A DNA stretch of 64,000 bases from JAVJUS01 sp040220455 (GTDB lineage Bacteria > Pseudomonadota > Alphaproteobacteria > DSM-16000 > Inquilinaceae), in assembly GCA_040220455.1 (NCBI GenBank), contig JAVJUS010000068.1, positions 1 to 64,000 on the forward strand, read 5' to 3'. The position numbers and the translations under genes are program-made. Positions 41,802 through 49,882 of this stretch are shown one piece after another (within the stretch, counting starts at the first letter, position 1; the number at the start of each line of letters is the position of its first letter). The notes below the pieces were generated by a model. The model saw only the letters and a list, made by a program, of their open reading frames with translations. It did not search any database and was not told where the DNA came from.

Positions 41802-42737
41802 ATGGCTTCGCGCCTGGTGGTCGTCGTCAATCGCAGCGGCGGCACGGCCAAGCGGCTGGGCCGCACGGCCCTGACCACCGCGATCGAGCGCGGGCTTGAC
41901 GGGGCGGGACGGACCGACGCGACCGTCGCCATGGTCTCCGGCGGGGAGATCGCCGAGCGCATCGACTCCCTGATCGCCGGCGCCGAAGAGGTCTGGGTCG
42001 GCGGTGGCGACGGGACGGTGCGCACGGTCGCCGCCCGCCTGCTCGACACCGGTATCCCGCTCGGCATCATCCCGCTGGGCACGATGAACCTGCTGGCCCA
42101 CGACCTCGGTCTGCCGCAGGAGATCGACGCGGCGATGGCGGCCCTGACGACCGCCACGGCGGAGGCCATGGACGTCGGGGTGGTCAGCCACGCCGCCGAT
42201 CCCGAGGGCGCGATCTTCCTGATCAAGTCGGCCCTCGGCCTCTATCCGGAGATGGTGGTCGACCGGGAACGCCGCCGCCGGCTGTTCGGCCACGGTAAGT
42301 GGCCGGCGATGGTCCGGGCGAGCCTGCGGGCGCTGCGCCGCAACCGGACGCTGGAGGTCGATCTCGTCCATGACGGCGAGCGACGGCGGCTGACCACGCC
42401 GGCGATCGTCGTCTCCAACAATCCCTACGAGTTCCGCGCCGGCCGGCTGTTCACCAAGCCGGACCTGGCGAGCGGGGAGCTCACGGTCTACGTCTCCACC
42501 ACCCGCGGGCGGGCCGGGCTGGCACTCCAGCTCGTCAAGATCTTCACCGGCGGGCTGCCGCGCGACCGGGACCTGGAAATCATCCACACCAGCGAGATCG
42601 AGATCGCCTTCCGCCGCTCGCGCCCGGTCGCCAACGACGGCGAGGTCGCGGTCGTGCGCGCGCCCGTGCGCTACAGCCTGCGCCCCCGCGCGCTCACCGT
42701 CCTGCGCCCGCCGGACGCGGAGAACGGGTCGACGTAG
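41802..42737 (+). CDS. Diacylglycerol/sphingosine-kinase-family lipid kinase
   Basis: A 311-residue soluble lipid kinase. The nucleotide-binding glycine-rich loop is VGGGDGTVRTVA near residues 66-76, followed by GIIPLGTMNLLAHDLG. The C-terminal beta-rich domain includes NDGEVAVVRAPV, close to the NDGE-type motif. The family phosphorylates diacylglycerol, sphingoid or other lipid hydroxyls. It is 48 nt after truA. The substrate in bacteria without sphingolipids is usually DAG-like, but this is an inference. Confidence 0.9.
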   Translation: MASRLVVVVNRSGGTAKRLGRTALTTAIERGLDGAGRTDATVAMVSGGEIAERIDSLIAGAEEVWVGGGDGTVRTVAARLLDTGIPLGIIPLGTMNLLAHDLGLPQEIDAAMAALTTATAEAMDVGVVSHAADPEGAIFLIKSALGLYPEMVVDRERRRRLFGHGKWPAMVRASLRALRRNRTLEVDLVHDGERRRLTTPAIVVSNNPYEFRAGRLFTKPDLASGELTVYVSTTRGRAGLALQLVKIFTGGLPRDRDLEIIHTSEIEIAFRRSRPVANDGEVAVVRAPVRYSLRPRALTVLRPPDAENGST

Positions 42738-42778
42738 ATTGCCCACCGCAAAGCGGCGAGCGGCGGTCCCGGTCGTCG

Positions 42779-42866
42779 CAGGTCGGTCGAGCGTCAGCGA
42801 GCCCGACATCGCCGGCGCCGGAGCGGGGGGCCTTGTGGGGTTCGCTTCGCTCGACCGACCTACGCC
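42779..42866. repeat. Dispersed intergenic repeat R1, copy 2 (palindromic)
   Basis: AGGTCGGTCGAGCG (42780-42793) and CGCTCGACCGACCT (42848-42861) are perfect inverted repeats, with GCGAGCCCGAC just inside the left arm and TTCGCTTCGCTC next to the right arm. Related sequence is at 35366-35398 and 61417-61454. It fills the gap between the lipid kinase and the HigA-like gene. Confidence 0.7.
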
Positions 42867-42872
42867 CCCGAC

Positions 42873-43214
42873 TCAGCCGCCCTCGCTCGCCCGCAGGTCG
42901 CGGAACAGCGCTTCCGCGCCGGCCAGCCGCTCCGGAGCGACCGCATCGGCGGCGCTGTCCAGCTCGTAGCGCTTCTGGAGGTTCAACCAGAACTCCGGGG
43001 TCATCCCGAAGGCCGCGCCCAGGAGCATCGCCGTCTCCCCGGTGATCCCGCGCGTGCCGTTCAGAATCGCCGTGATCCGGTTGGCCGGCACGCCGATCGC
43101 CCGCGCCAGCCGGTTGGCGCTGAGGCCGTAGGGCTCCAGGAACTCCTCGCGCAGGATCCGGCCCGGGTGGATGGGGCCGGAAACGACTGCCGCGCTCTCG
43201 ATCACTCCGGTCAT
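42873..43214 (-). CDS. HigA-type XRE antitoxin
   Basis: A 113-residue protein of the addiction-module antidote HigA family. It starts with the typical HPGRILREEFLEPYGLSANRLARAI segment (helix-turn-helix) and has the conserved TPEFWLNLQKRYEL motif. Its start overlaps the stop of the next XRE gene (ATGA). No HigB gene is directly adjacent in the HigBA order; the closest toxin candidate is two genes upstream. Confidence 0.9.
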   Translation of the reverse strand: MTGVIESAAVVSGPIHPGRILREEFLEPYGLSANRLARAIGVPANRITAILNGTRGITGETAMLLGAAFGMTPEFWLNLQKRYELDSAADAVAPERLAGAEALFRDLRASEGG

Positions 43215-43582
43215 TCGGCGCCGCGTTCCCCGCCCTTCGCATCGACGGTCCCGGAAACATCCAGTTGCGCGAGGCCGCCGAGCTTGACGGAAGGGCGATC
43301 CGGGAAACGAGCGACCAGTTCGAGGCGCCCGCCCAGAGCTTCGATATAGGAGGCGAGGGTCGACAGCAGAAGATCGGAGCGCTGCTCGAGCCGCGAGATA
43401 TTGTCCTGCCCGACACCGAGTCGGGCCGCGACATCGATCTGTGTCAGGGCGAGAGCGCGACGGAGATCGCGCAGGGTCGCCTCCTCCGCGATCAGATCGG
43501 CCGCCCGGCTTTCCACCAGCGCCCGCTCGTCAGCGGACAGCGCGTCGATGATCGAGTCCAGCGACGTGGCCATGCCCGTCAT
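43211..43582 (-). CDS. XRE-family antitoxin/regulator
   Basis: A 123-residue protein with a helix-turn-helix at about residues 40-90 (LRRALALTQIDVAARLGVGQ, then DNISRLEQRSDLLLSTLASY). An IEALGGRLELVARFPD segment after the HTH is typical of antitoxins paired with Gp49/RelE toxins. The start overlaps the toxin stop (ATGA). The pair probably represses its own promoter (family knowledge). The N-terminal helix (SLDSIIDALSADERALVESR) may bind the toxin. Confidence 0.87.
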   Translation of the reverse strand: MTGMATSLDSIIDALSADERALVESRAADLIAEEATLRDLRRALALTQIDVAARLGVGQDNISRLEQRSDLLLSTLASYIEALGGRLELVARFPDRPSVKLGGLAQLDVSGTVDAKGGERGAE

Positions 43583-43935
43583 TCCTTACCGATTGCACGA
43601 AGATGGTCCGAGTACCGGCGGTCGGCGGTCTCGATAAGGCGACCGTAGAACCGCTTTCGAGACACGCCGCTCTTGCTACCGCCCACCAGGAGTACAGCGC
43701 TCCTCTCGGGGTCGAAGGCGAAAGCGACACGCCAAACGTTACCACCAGCGTCGAATCGGAGCTCTTTCATATTGGCGAAGCGAGAGCCCGCCAGCGTATC
43801 GACCCGTGGCCGCCCGAGGGTCGGACCGAACGTTTCCAGAAGCTTGGCATGCGCCAGGACTTCCCGACGAATCTCGGGCATCAACGATGCGAGTTCTCCC
43901 AGGAATTCATCGTGAACAACGACCCGCCAACTCAT
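43579..43935 (-). CDS. RelE/Gp49-like toxin
   Basis: A 118-residue protein of the phage-derived Gp49/HigB-like RelE-superfamily, ribosome-dependent mRNA interferases. Signatures are RVDTLAGSRFANMKELRFDAG, VWRVAFAFDPERSAVLLVGG and a C-terminal KRFYGRLIETADRRYSDHL. The core Arg and Lys residues are present. The ATG at 43935 opens directly on SWRVVVHDEF; an upstream GTG at 43965 is possible. It sits at the promoter-proximal end of the three-gene module. Confidence 0.85.
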   Translation of the reverse strand: MSWRVVVHDEFLGELASLMPEIRREVLAHAKLLETFGPTLGRPRVDTLAGSRFANMKELRFDAGGNVWRVAFAFDPERSAVLLVGGSKSGVSRKRFYGRLIETADRRYSDHLRAIGKE

Positions 43936-43999
43936 CGGCAACAGGCTGACGCCCGAAATATGCACCCTGCGCCATATGACTTCAAGATCATACCTCCCC

Positions 44000-44965
44000 C
44001 TACATCCGCCGCCGGCCCTCCCGTCGGCTCTCCACCGGGGAGCGGGGCGGGCGTTCGGGGAGCAGGCCTTGCGGCCGGGCGATCAGGATGACCTGGAGCA
44101 GGATGCCGATCAGCAGGACGCGGAAGGCGCCGGCCTGGGTGACCATGCCGCTGGGCAGGAAGCCGGTCAGGAACTCCGTCCCCGACCAGACGGCCCAGAT
44201 CACGAAGGCGCCCAGGATCGCGCCGCGGTTGTTGCCGCTGCCGCCGGCGATCAGCATCACCCAGATCAGGAAGGTCGCCAGGTCCGGCCGGAACGCCTCG
44301 GGGCTGATGAAGCTCACGAAATGGGCGTAGAGCGCGCCGGCCAGCCCCATCGCCATGGCGCCGATGACGAAGGCCTGCAGGCGGAAGCGCAGGACCGACT
44401 TGCCGGCCGCCTCGGTCGCCGGCTCGTCCTCCCGGATGGCGCGCAGGACACGGCCCCAGGGCGAGTTGTAGGCCCGCTCGAAGGCCAGGTAGACGGCCAC
44501 GAGGAGCACCAGCACGAGGATCATGTAGAGCGCCTGGTCGCCGCCCGGGATCAGGCCGCCCAGCGGCTTCGGGATGCCGGCGATGCCGCGCACGCCGCCG
44601 GTCAGCCACTCCTCGTTGGTAAAGATCAGGCGAATGATCTCCGCGATGCCGATCGAGGCGATGGCGAGATAGTCCGTGCGCAGGTTGACCGTGATCAGCC
44701 CGATCAGGAAGGCGATGACGCCCGAGGCCGCCATCGCGACGGCGAGGCCGACCGGGAAGGGCAGTCCGAAGCCGCCGAGATAGGCGCCCTCGGGCCCGGT
44801 CACGATCGCCGTCGCGTAGGCGCCGACGGAGTAGAACGCCGCCACGCCGATGTTCAGCATGCCGGTGAAGCCCCACTGCATGTTGAGGCCCAGCGCCGTG
44901 ACGGCGTAGATGCCGGCGAGCGTGATCGAGAAGACGGCGTAGTTGAGAAGACCGGCGAGTTCCAT
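44000..44965 (-). CDS. livM: Branched-chain amino acid ABC transporter permease LivM
   Basis: A 321-residue permease of the HAAT uptake family with 8-10 predicted membrane helices. LivM signatures are GLNMQWGFTGMLNIGVAAFY near residue 30 and RAIREDEPATEAAGK with a following helix, the EAA-like contact loop. The ATG at 44965 shares a base with the LivH stop. It is transcribed with livH, livF and livG on the minus strand. Substrates of HAAT systems range from Leu/Ile/Val to urea and amides, so the exact substrate is not assigned. Confidence 0.93.
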   Translation of the reverse strand: MELAGLLNYAVFSITLAGIYAVTALGLNMQWGFTGMLNIGVAAFYSVGAYATAIVTGPEGAYLGGFGLPFPVGLAVAMAASGVIAFLIGLITVNLRTDYLAIASIGIAEIIRLIFTNEEWLTGGVRGIAGIPKPLGGLIPGGDQALYMILVLVLLVAVYLAFERAYNSPWGRVLRAIREDEPATEAAGKSVLRFRLQAFVIGAMAMGLAGALYAHFVSFISPEAFRPDLATFLIWVMLIAGGSGNNRGAILGAFVIWAVWSGTEFLTGFLPSGMVTQAGAFRVLLIGILLQVILIARPQGLLPERPPRSPVESRREGRRRM

Positions 44966-45822
44966 CAGCTCCGCCCTCCGAACAGGCCGGTCGGCCGCAC
45001 GATCAGCATGACCACCAGGATCGCGAAGGATACGGCGGCCTTGTAGGACGGGTTCAGGAACAGCGTCGACACCTCCTCCGAGATGCCGATCACCATGCCG
45101 CCCGCGATGGCGCCGTAGGGCCGCCCGATCCCGCCCAGGATCGCCGCGGCGAAGACGGACAGGAGGAAGCGCCAGCCCATGGTCGGATGCAGGCGCGTGT
45201 CCATGGCCAGGAAGACGCCGGCCGCCGCCGCCATCAGCCCGGCGATGATCCAGGTCCAGATGACCACCTTCTCGGTGTCGATGCCGGTGATCCGGGCGAG
45301 GTCGACGTTGTCGGACATGGCGCGCATGGCCTTGCCCATGGTCGTGCGCTGCAGGAACAGGTGCAGGCCGACGACCAGCGCCAGCGCGCCGCCGACGATC
45401 CAGAAATGGTCGGGCTTGATGCGCAGCCCGGCGACGAGAACCGGCATCTGGATCCCGGACTCGTAGACCTGGGTCGACGGCCCCCAGATCAGCTGGACCA
45501 GACTGCGCAGGATCAGCGCGACGCCGAAGGAGGAGATCAGCAGGATGACGGGCGGCGAGCGCCTGAGCCGCCGGTAGAGCGTCTGGTCGAGCAGCACCGC
45601 CGCCGCCGCGCCGCCCACGATCGCCAGGGCGAAGGCGACGATCATCGGCAGCCCGAAGGTCACCACGCAGACGAAGGCGAAGTAGGCGCCCAGCGTCATC
45701 AGGTCGCCATGGGCGAAATGGGCGAAGCGCAGGATGCCGAAGATCATCGACACGCCGATGGCGCCCAGCGTGATGATGCTGCCGAGCACGATGCCGTAGA
45801 CGACGAGCTGCAGGAACTCCAT
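44965..45822 (-). CDS. livH: Branched-chain amino acid ABC transporter permease LivH
   Basis: A 285-residue permease partner of LivM. The LivH N-terminus is present (GIVLGSIITLGAIGVSMIFG), and RAMSDNVDLARITGIDTEKV is the coupling loop. About eight helices are predicted. The ATG at 45822 has AAAGG upstream. It starts 127 nt after the livF stop, with a repeat-A palindrome in between, so the operon may have a partial processing point there. Confidence 0.93.
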   Translation of the reverse strand: MEFLQLVVYGIVLGSIITLGAIGVSMIFGILRFAHFAHGDLMTLGAYFAFVCVVTFGLPMIVAFALAIVGGAAAAVLLDQTLYRRLRRSPPVILLISSFGVALILRSLVQLIWGPSTQVYESGIQMPVLVAGLRIKPDHFWIVGGALALVVGLHLFLQRTTMGKAMRAMSDNVDLARITGIDTEKVVIWTWIIAGLMAAAAGVFLAMDTRLHPTMGWRFLLSVFAAAILGGIGRPYGAIAGGMVIGISEEVSTLFLNPSYKAAVSFAILVVMLIVRPTGLFGGRS

Positions 45823-45915
45823 TACCGACCTTTCCGTCCCGGTTCCCGCGCCCGGCGCGGATCCCGCTCCTCGCGACGCGGGCGGGTCCCGACTCCGCCC
45901 GATTTTCACGAAACC

Positions 45916-45951
45916 AGAGCATCCTGCGCCCGCCAGGGCGCAGGATGCTCT
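45916..45951. repeat. Repeat A, copy 1 (16-bp palindrome at livF end)
   Basis: AGAGCATCCTGCGCCC (45916-45931) and GGGCGCAGGATGCTCT (45936-45951) pair around the loop GCCA. The livF stop codon (TAG, 45952-45950) is formed at its right edge. Related copies are at 52101-52140 and, degenerate, at 54571-54604. Confidence 0.85.
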
Positions 45952-46657
45952 AGCCGCCCAGGAACATCTCCGCCACTTCCCGGTTGGCCAGCAGCGCCGG
46001 CCCCGTGTCCTCGAACCGGTTGGCGCCCAGCGCCAGGACGTAGCCGCGATCGGCGATGCCCAGCGCCTTCTTGGCGTTCTGCTCGACCATCAGGATGGCG
46101 ATGCCCAGGCCGTTGATCCGCTCGACGATCTCGAAGATCTGGTCGATGAACTTGGGCGACAGGCCCGCCGTCGGCTCGTCGAGCAGCAGCAGCTTGGGAT
46201 CGAGCATCAGCGCCCGGCCCATGGCGACCATCTGGCGCTGGCCGCCCGACAGCGTGCCGGCGGCCTGGCGCCGCTTTTCCTTCAAGGGCGGGAAGAGCTC
46301 GTAGACCCGATCGAGCGCGTCGGAGAAGTCGTCGGTGCGGACATAGGCGCCCATCTCCAGGTTCTCGTGCACCGTCATCGACGGGAACACGTTGTTGTCC
46401 TGGGGGACGTAGCACACGCCCCGGCGCACGATCTGGTCCGGGCGCAGGCGCGTGATGTCCTGGCCGTCCAGCACGATCGAGCCCTCGCGCACCGTCAACA
46501 TGCCGAATACGGCCTTCATCGCCGTCGACTTGCCCGCCCCGTTGGGTCCGACGATGACCACGATCTCGCCTGCATCGACGCGCAGGTCGACGCCGTTGAG
46601 GATGTCCACGTCGCCGCCGTACCCGCCGCGGATCCCGCGCATGTCGAGCAGGCTCAT
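45950..46657 (-). CDS. livF: Branched-chain amino acid ABC transporter ATPase LivF
   Basis: A 235-residue ABC ATPase. Walker A is GPNGAGKST, the signature is LSGGQRQMVAMGRAL and Walker B is LLLLDEPTAGLSP. The short size and GGYG motif near the N-terminus mark LivF. The ATG overlaps the livG stop (ATGA). The stop codon is provided by the palindromic repeat A. Confidence 0.95.
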   Translation of the reverse strand: MSLLDMRGIRGGYGGDVDILNGVDLRVDAGEIVVIVGPNGAGKSTAMKAVFGMLTVREGSIVLDGQDITRLRPDQIVRRGVCYVPQDNNVFPSMTVHENLEMGAYVRTDDFSDALDRVYELFPPLKEKRRQAAGTLSGGQRQMVAMGRALMLDPKLLLLDEPTAGLSPKFIDQIFEIVERINGLGIAILMVEQNAKKALGIADRGYVLALGANRFEDTGPALLANREVAEMFLGG

Positions 46658-47451
46658 GCCCCGGCCTCCCCGCCGGCGGCCGGCGCGCCCGTCTCCTCCG
46701 TCGCGCCCAGATAGGCCTCGCGCACCCGCTCGTCGGCGCGCACCTCCGCCATGGTGCCCTGGGTCAGGACCGTCCCCTGCGCCATGACGATCACCGGGTC
46801 GCACAGGCTGGCGATAAGGTCCATGTCGTGCTCGATGATGCAGAAGGTATAGCCGCGCTCGGTGTTGAGCCGGCGGATGAAGTCCGCGAGCTCGCCCAGC
46901 AGCGTCCTGTTGACGCCCGCGCCCGGCTCGTCCAGCAGCACGACCTTGGCGTCGGTCATCATCGTGCGGCCGAGCTCGAGCAGCTTCTTCTGGCCGCCGG
47001 AGAGCGTGCCCGCCAGCTCGTCGCGGACATGGCCGAGATTGAGGAAGTCCAGCACCTCTTCCGCCCGGTCGCGCAGCTCGGCCTCCTGGCCGCGCACCCG
47101 CCCCCAGGAGAACCAGGAGGTCAGCACGTTCTCCCCGACCTGGGCCGGCGGCACGACCATCAGGTTCTCCAGCGCGGTCATGCGCTTGAACTCGCGCGGG
47201 ATCTGGAAGGTGCGCACCAGGCCCAGATGGAACAGCTCGTGCGCCGGCAGGCCGGTGACGTCGCGATCCTCCAGCCGGATCTGGCCGGAGGTCGGCTTCA
47301 TGAAGCCGGCGATCATGTTGAACAGGGTGGTCTTGCCCGCCCCGTTCGGCCCGATCAGCCCGGTGATCGAGCCGCGCGCGATCTCGAACGAGCAGTCGTC
47401 GACCGCGACCACGCCGGAGAAGCGCTTGCTGACCCTGTCGATGGTGATCAC
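46654..47451 (-). CDS. livG: Branched-chain amino acid ABC transporter ATPase LivG
   Basis: A 265-residue ABC ATPase. Walker A is GPNGAGKTT, the signature LSGGQKKLLELGRTM and Walker B VVLLDEPGAGVN, followed by a LivG-type C-terminal helix. The start is GTG at 47451 with AAGGCAGG upstream. It is the first Liv gene on the minus strand. No periplasmic binding protein gene (LivJ/K) is present in the window, so the receptor must be encoded elsewhere or the gene set is incomplete. Confidence 0.95.
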   Translation of the reverse strand: MITIDRVSKRFSGVVAVDDCSFEIARGSITGLIGPNGAGKTTLFNMIAGFMKPTSGQIRLEDRDVTGLPAHELFHLGLVRTFQIPREFKRMTALENLMVVPPAQVGENVLTSWFSWGRVRGQEAELRDRAEEVLDFLNLGHVRDELAGTLSGGQKKLLELGRTMMTDAKVVLLDEPGAGVNRTLLGELADFIRRLNTERGYTFCIIEHDMDLIASLCDPVIVMAQGTVLTQGTMAEVRADERVREAYLGATEETGAPAAGGEAGA

Positions 47452-47593
47452 GCCTGCCTTCCCGTCCCGCCCCGTTCAGCGCCGCGCACGGCGGCGTCGG
47501 CCCGCCGCCGCGGACCCGCCCTCACGGGCGCGCCCCTCTACCACCTGACCTGTCGGGCGACAACCCCCGTATGGCGCGAAGGAAGCGTGGTTC

Positions 47594-48547
47594 TCACGCT
47601 CCCGGCGCGTCCGGCTCTTCGCCTCCGGGCGCGGCCGGCGCGGGCTCGTCCGTCCCCGGTCCGCCGGTCCGGGCGACATGCACCGCGACCCCGGCCTCGG
47701 CCAGGCGCCGAGCGATCGGCGGCGGCGGCGGCCGGTCGGTGAACAGCGCGTCGACCCGGTCGACATCGGCGACCCGGACCATGGCGTTGCGCCCGAACTT
47801 CGTGTGATCGGCGCACAGGAAGACCGTGCGGGCGCTGTCCAGGATCGCCTGGGCGACGCGGACCTCGCGCGGGTCGAAGTCGAGCAGCGCGCCGTCGGGT
47901 CCGATCCCGCTGATCCCCATGATCGCGATGTCGACGCGGAACTGGCCGATATAGTCGGCCGCGGAGCCGCCGACGACGCCGCCATCGGCGTTGCGCACCA
48001 CGCCGCCGGCGATCGACACCTCGAAATCCGACTGGGCGGCGAGCGTGACGGCGACGTTGAGGTTGTTGGTCACGACCCTGAGGCCGCGATGGGCCGCCAG
48101 CGCCCGGGCGACCGCCTCCGTGGTCGTGCCGATGTTGATGATCAGCGAGGCGTGATCCGGCACGCGCGCGGCGACCGCCCGGGCGATCGCCTCCTTGGCC
48201 TCGAACTGGGCGACGCGCCGGTCGGCATAGGCGATGTTGCGCGTGCTGCCCGTCGGCAGGCCCGTGCCGCCGTGATAGCGCGCGAGCGTGCCCTCGGCGC
48301 TCAGCGCGTTGATGTCGCGCCGGATCGTCTGGGGCGTCACCCGGAAGCGGCGCGACAGGTCGTCGATCGAGGCGAAGCCGCGGGCGCGGACGAGCTCGAC
48401 GATCGCCTCGCGCCGTGCGGTGCCGCCCCGGCCGTCGTTGCCGCCCCGCTCGGGGGCCGCGCGCCGGCCGGCGGCGTCGGCGCGGACCGGCGGGGTCTTT
48501 CGGTTGCTTTCCAATCCGTTCGGCCGCTTGCGCTGTTCCTCGGACAT
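47594..48547 (-). CDS. DeoR/GlpR-family transcriptional regulator
   Basis: A 317-residue repressor. An N-terminal basic Pro/Arg-rich extension (about 40 residues) precedes the winged HTH (RREAIVELVRARGFASIDDL, then SRRFRVTPQTIRRDI). The sugar-phosphate-binding domain has INIGTTTEAVARAL, VTNNLNVA and FLCADHTKFG. DeoR proteins respond to sugar phosphates and regulate sugar uptake. It is divergent from the sugar-binding-protein gene at 48672, and a good inverted repeat lies between them, so this is the probable regulator of that ABC system. ATG at 48547; ATG at 48565 is an alternative. Confidence 0.92.
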   Translation of the reverse strand: MSEEQRKRPNGLESNRKTPPVRADAAGRRAAPERGGNDGRGGTARREAIVELVRARGFASIDDLSRRFRVTPQTIRRDINALSAEGTLARYHGGTGLPTGSTRNIAYADRRVAQFEAKEAIARAVAARVPDHASLIINIGTTTEAVARALAAHRGLRVVTNNLNVAVTLAAQSDFEVSIAGGVVRNADGGVVGGSAADYIGQFRVDIAIMGISGIGPDGALLDFDPREVRVAQAILDSARTVFLCADHTKFGRNAMVRVADVDRVDALFTDRPPPPPIARRLAEAGVAVHVARTGGPGTDEPAPAAPGGEEPDAPGA

Positions 48548-48578
48548 GCGATACTCCGCATCCAACGGCGCGACTTCA

Positions 48579-48602
48579 AGGCACTATGGAATCGAAGTGC
48601 CT
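48579..48602. promoter_or_regulatory. Candidate DeoR operator
   Basis: AGGCACT (48579-48585) and AGTGCCT (48596-48602) form a perfect 7-bp inverted repeat with 10 nt between the arms, centred in the 124-nt region between the divergent DeoR and sugar-binding-protein genes. It is a plausible operator; no footprint or comparative evidence is available. Confidence 0.45.
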
Positions 48603-48671
48603 CGACGTGGCCCCCGGCGCCGTGCGGACAAACGGCCCAATACCGGATCCCGTGGGAGGAAATCGAGAACC

Positions 48672-49733
48672 ATGTCGCCCATCAAGACGCTGCTCGCCGG
48701 CAGCACATTGGCCGTCGCGGCCACCGCCGGCACCTTCGCCTTCGCCCCTGCCGCCTCGGCCCAGGACGGCCCGACCATCGGCGTGAGCTGGTCGAACTTC
48801 CAGGAAGAGCGCTGGAAGCGCGACGAGGCCGCGATGGTCGAGGTCATCGAGGCCAATGGCGGGACCTATCTTTCCACCGACGCGCAGAGCTCGCCGGCCA
48901 AGCAGCTCTCCGACGTGGAGAGCCTGATCGCCCGCGGCGCGGACGTGCTGATTCTGCTGGCCCAGGACGTGGACGCGGTGGCCCCGGCGGTCGAGGCCGC
49001 GGTCAACGAGGGCATCCCGGTCATCGGCTACGACCGGCTGATCGAGAACCCGAACGCCTACTACCTGACCTTCGACAACTTCGAGGTCGGGCGCATGCAG
49101 GCCCAGGCGGTCTACGACGCCCAGCCGACGGGCAACTATGTCTTCATCAAGGGCAGCTCGGCCGACCCGAACGCCGACTTCGTGCATTCCGGCCAGCTCG
49201 ACGTGCTGCAGCCGGCGATCGACGCGGGCGACATCACGGTGGTCGGCGAGCAGTACACCGACGGCTGGCTGCCGGCCAACGCCCAGCGCAACATGGAGCA
49301 GATCCTCACGGCCAACGACAACGAGGTCGACGCCGTGGTCGCCTCCAACGACGGCACGGCGGGCGGCGTGGTCGCCGCGCTGGCGGCCCAGGGCATGTCC
49401 GGCAGCGTGCCGGTCTCCGGCCAGGACGGCGACATCGCGGCGCTCAACCGCATCGCGCTCGGCACCCAGACGGTCAGCGTCTGGAAGGACGCCCGCGAGC
49501 TGGGCCGCAACGCCGCGGAGATCGCCTTCGCCCTCGCCTCGGACACCGCGATGGCGGACATCGAGGGCTCGCAGAGCTGGACCAGCCCGGCCGGCACCGA
49601 GATGACGGCCACCTTCCTGGCCCCTGTTCCGATCACCCGCGACAACCTCGACGTCGTGGTCGACGCGAACTGGATCACGGTCGAGGAGCTGTGCCAGGGC
49701 GTCGAGCCCGGCACGCTGGAGATCTGCGGCTGA
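48672..49733 (+). CDS. Sugar ABC transporter substrate-binding protein (XylF/RbsB-type)
   Basis: A 353-residue periplasmic binding protein of the CUT2 (ribose/xylose/fructose) class. The signal peptide ends in AASA|QDG near residue 30. The mature protein starts TIGVSWSNFQEERWKRDE and contains DADVLILLAQD-like and YDRLIENPNAYYLTFDNFEVG segments close to XylF. The SDNDGTAGG-like motif (VVASNDGTAGGVVAAL) is conserved. The ATG has GGGAGGAAATC upstream. It heads a sugar operon with permease and ATPase genes and a divergent DeoR regulator. Xylose, ribose or fructose is likely, but the exact sugar is not determined. Confidence 0.92.
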   Translation: MSPIKTLLAGSTLAVAATAGTFAFAPAASAQDGPTIGVSWSNFQEERWKRDEAAMVEVIEANGGTYLSTDAQSSPAKQLSDVESLIARGADVLILLAQDVDAVAPAVEAAVNEGIPVIGYDRLIENPNAYYLTFDNFEVGRMQAQAVYDAQPTGNYVFIKGSSADPNADFVHSGQLDVLQPAIDAGDITVVGEQYTDGWLPANAQRNMEQILTANDNEVDAVVASNDGTAGGVVAALAAQGMSGSVPVSGQDGDIAALNRIALGTQTVSVWKDARELGRNAAEIAFALASDTAMADIEGSQSWTSPAGTEMTATFLAPVPITRDNLDVVVDANWITVEELCQGVEPGTLEICG

Positions 49734-49882
49734 CCGTCGGTCGCCCCGCCGCGTGAGCCGTGCGGCGGCGCCGGCCGCTCCGTCCCCGCAGCGGCCGGCC
49801 CGCCCTCGGCCGGCACGGCCTGTCTCGACTTCCTCCTCAAGCCGCCCCGTCACCGCCACTGTCGAGCCCCGCGAGGCGCCCC

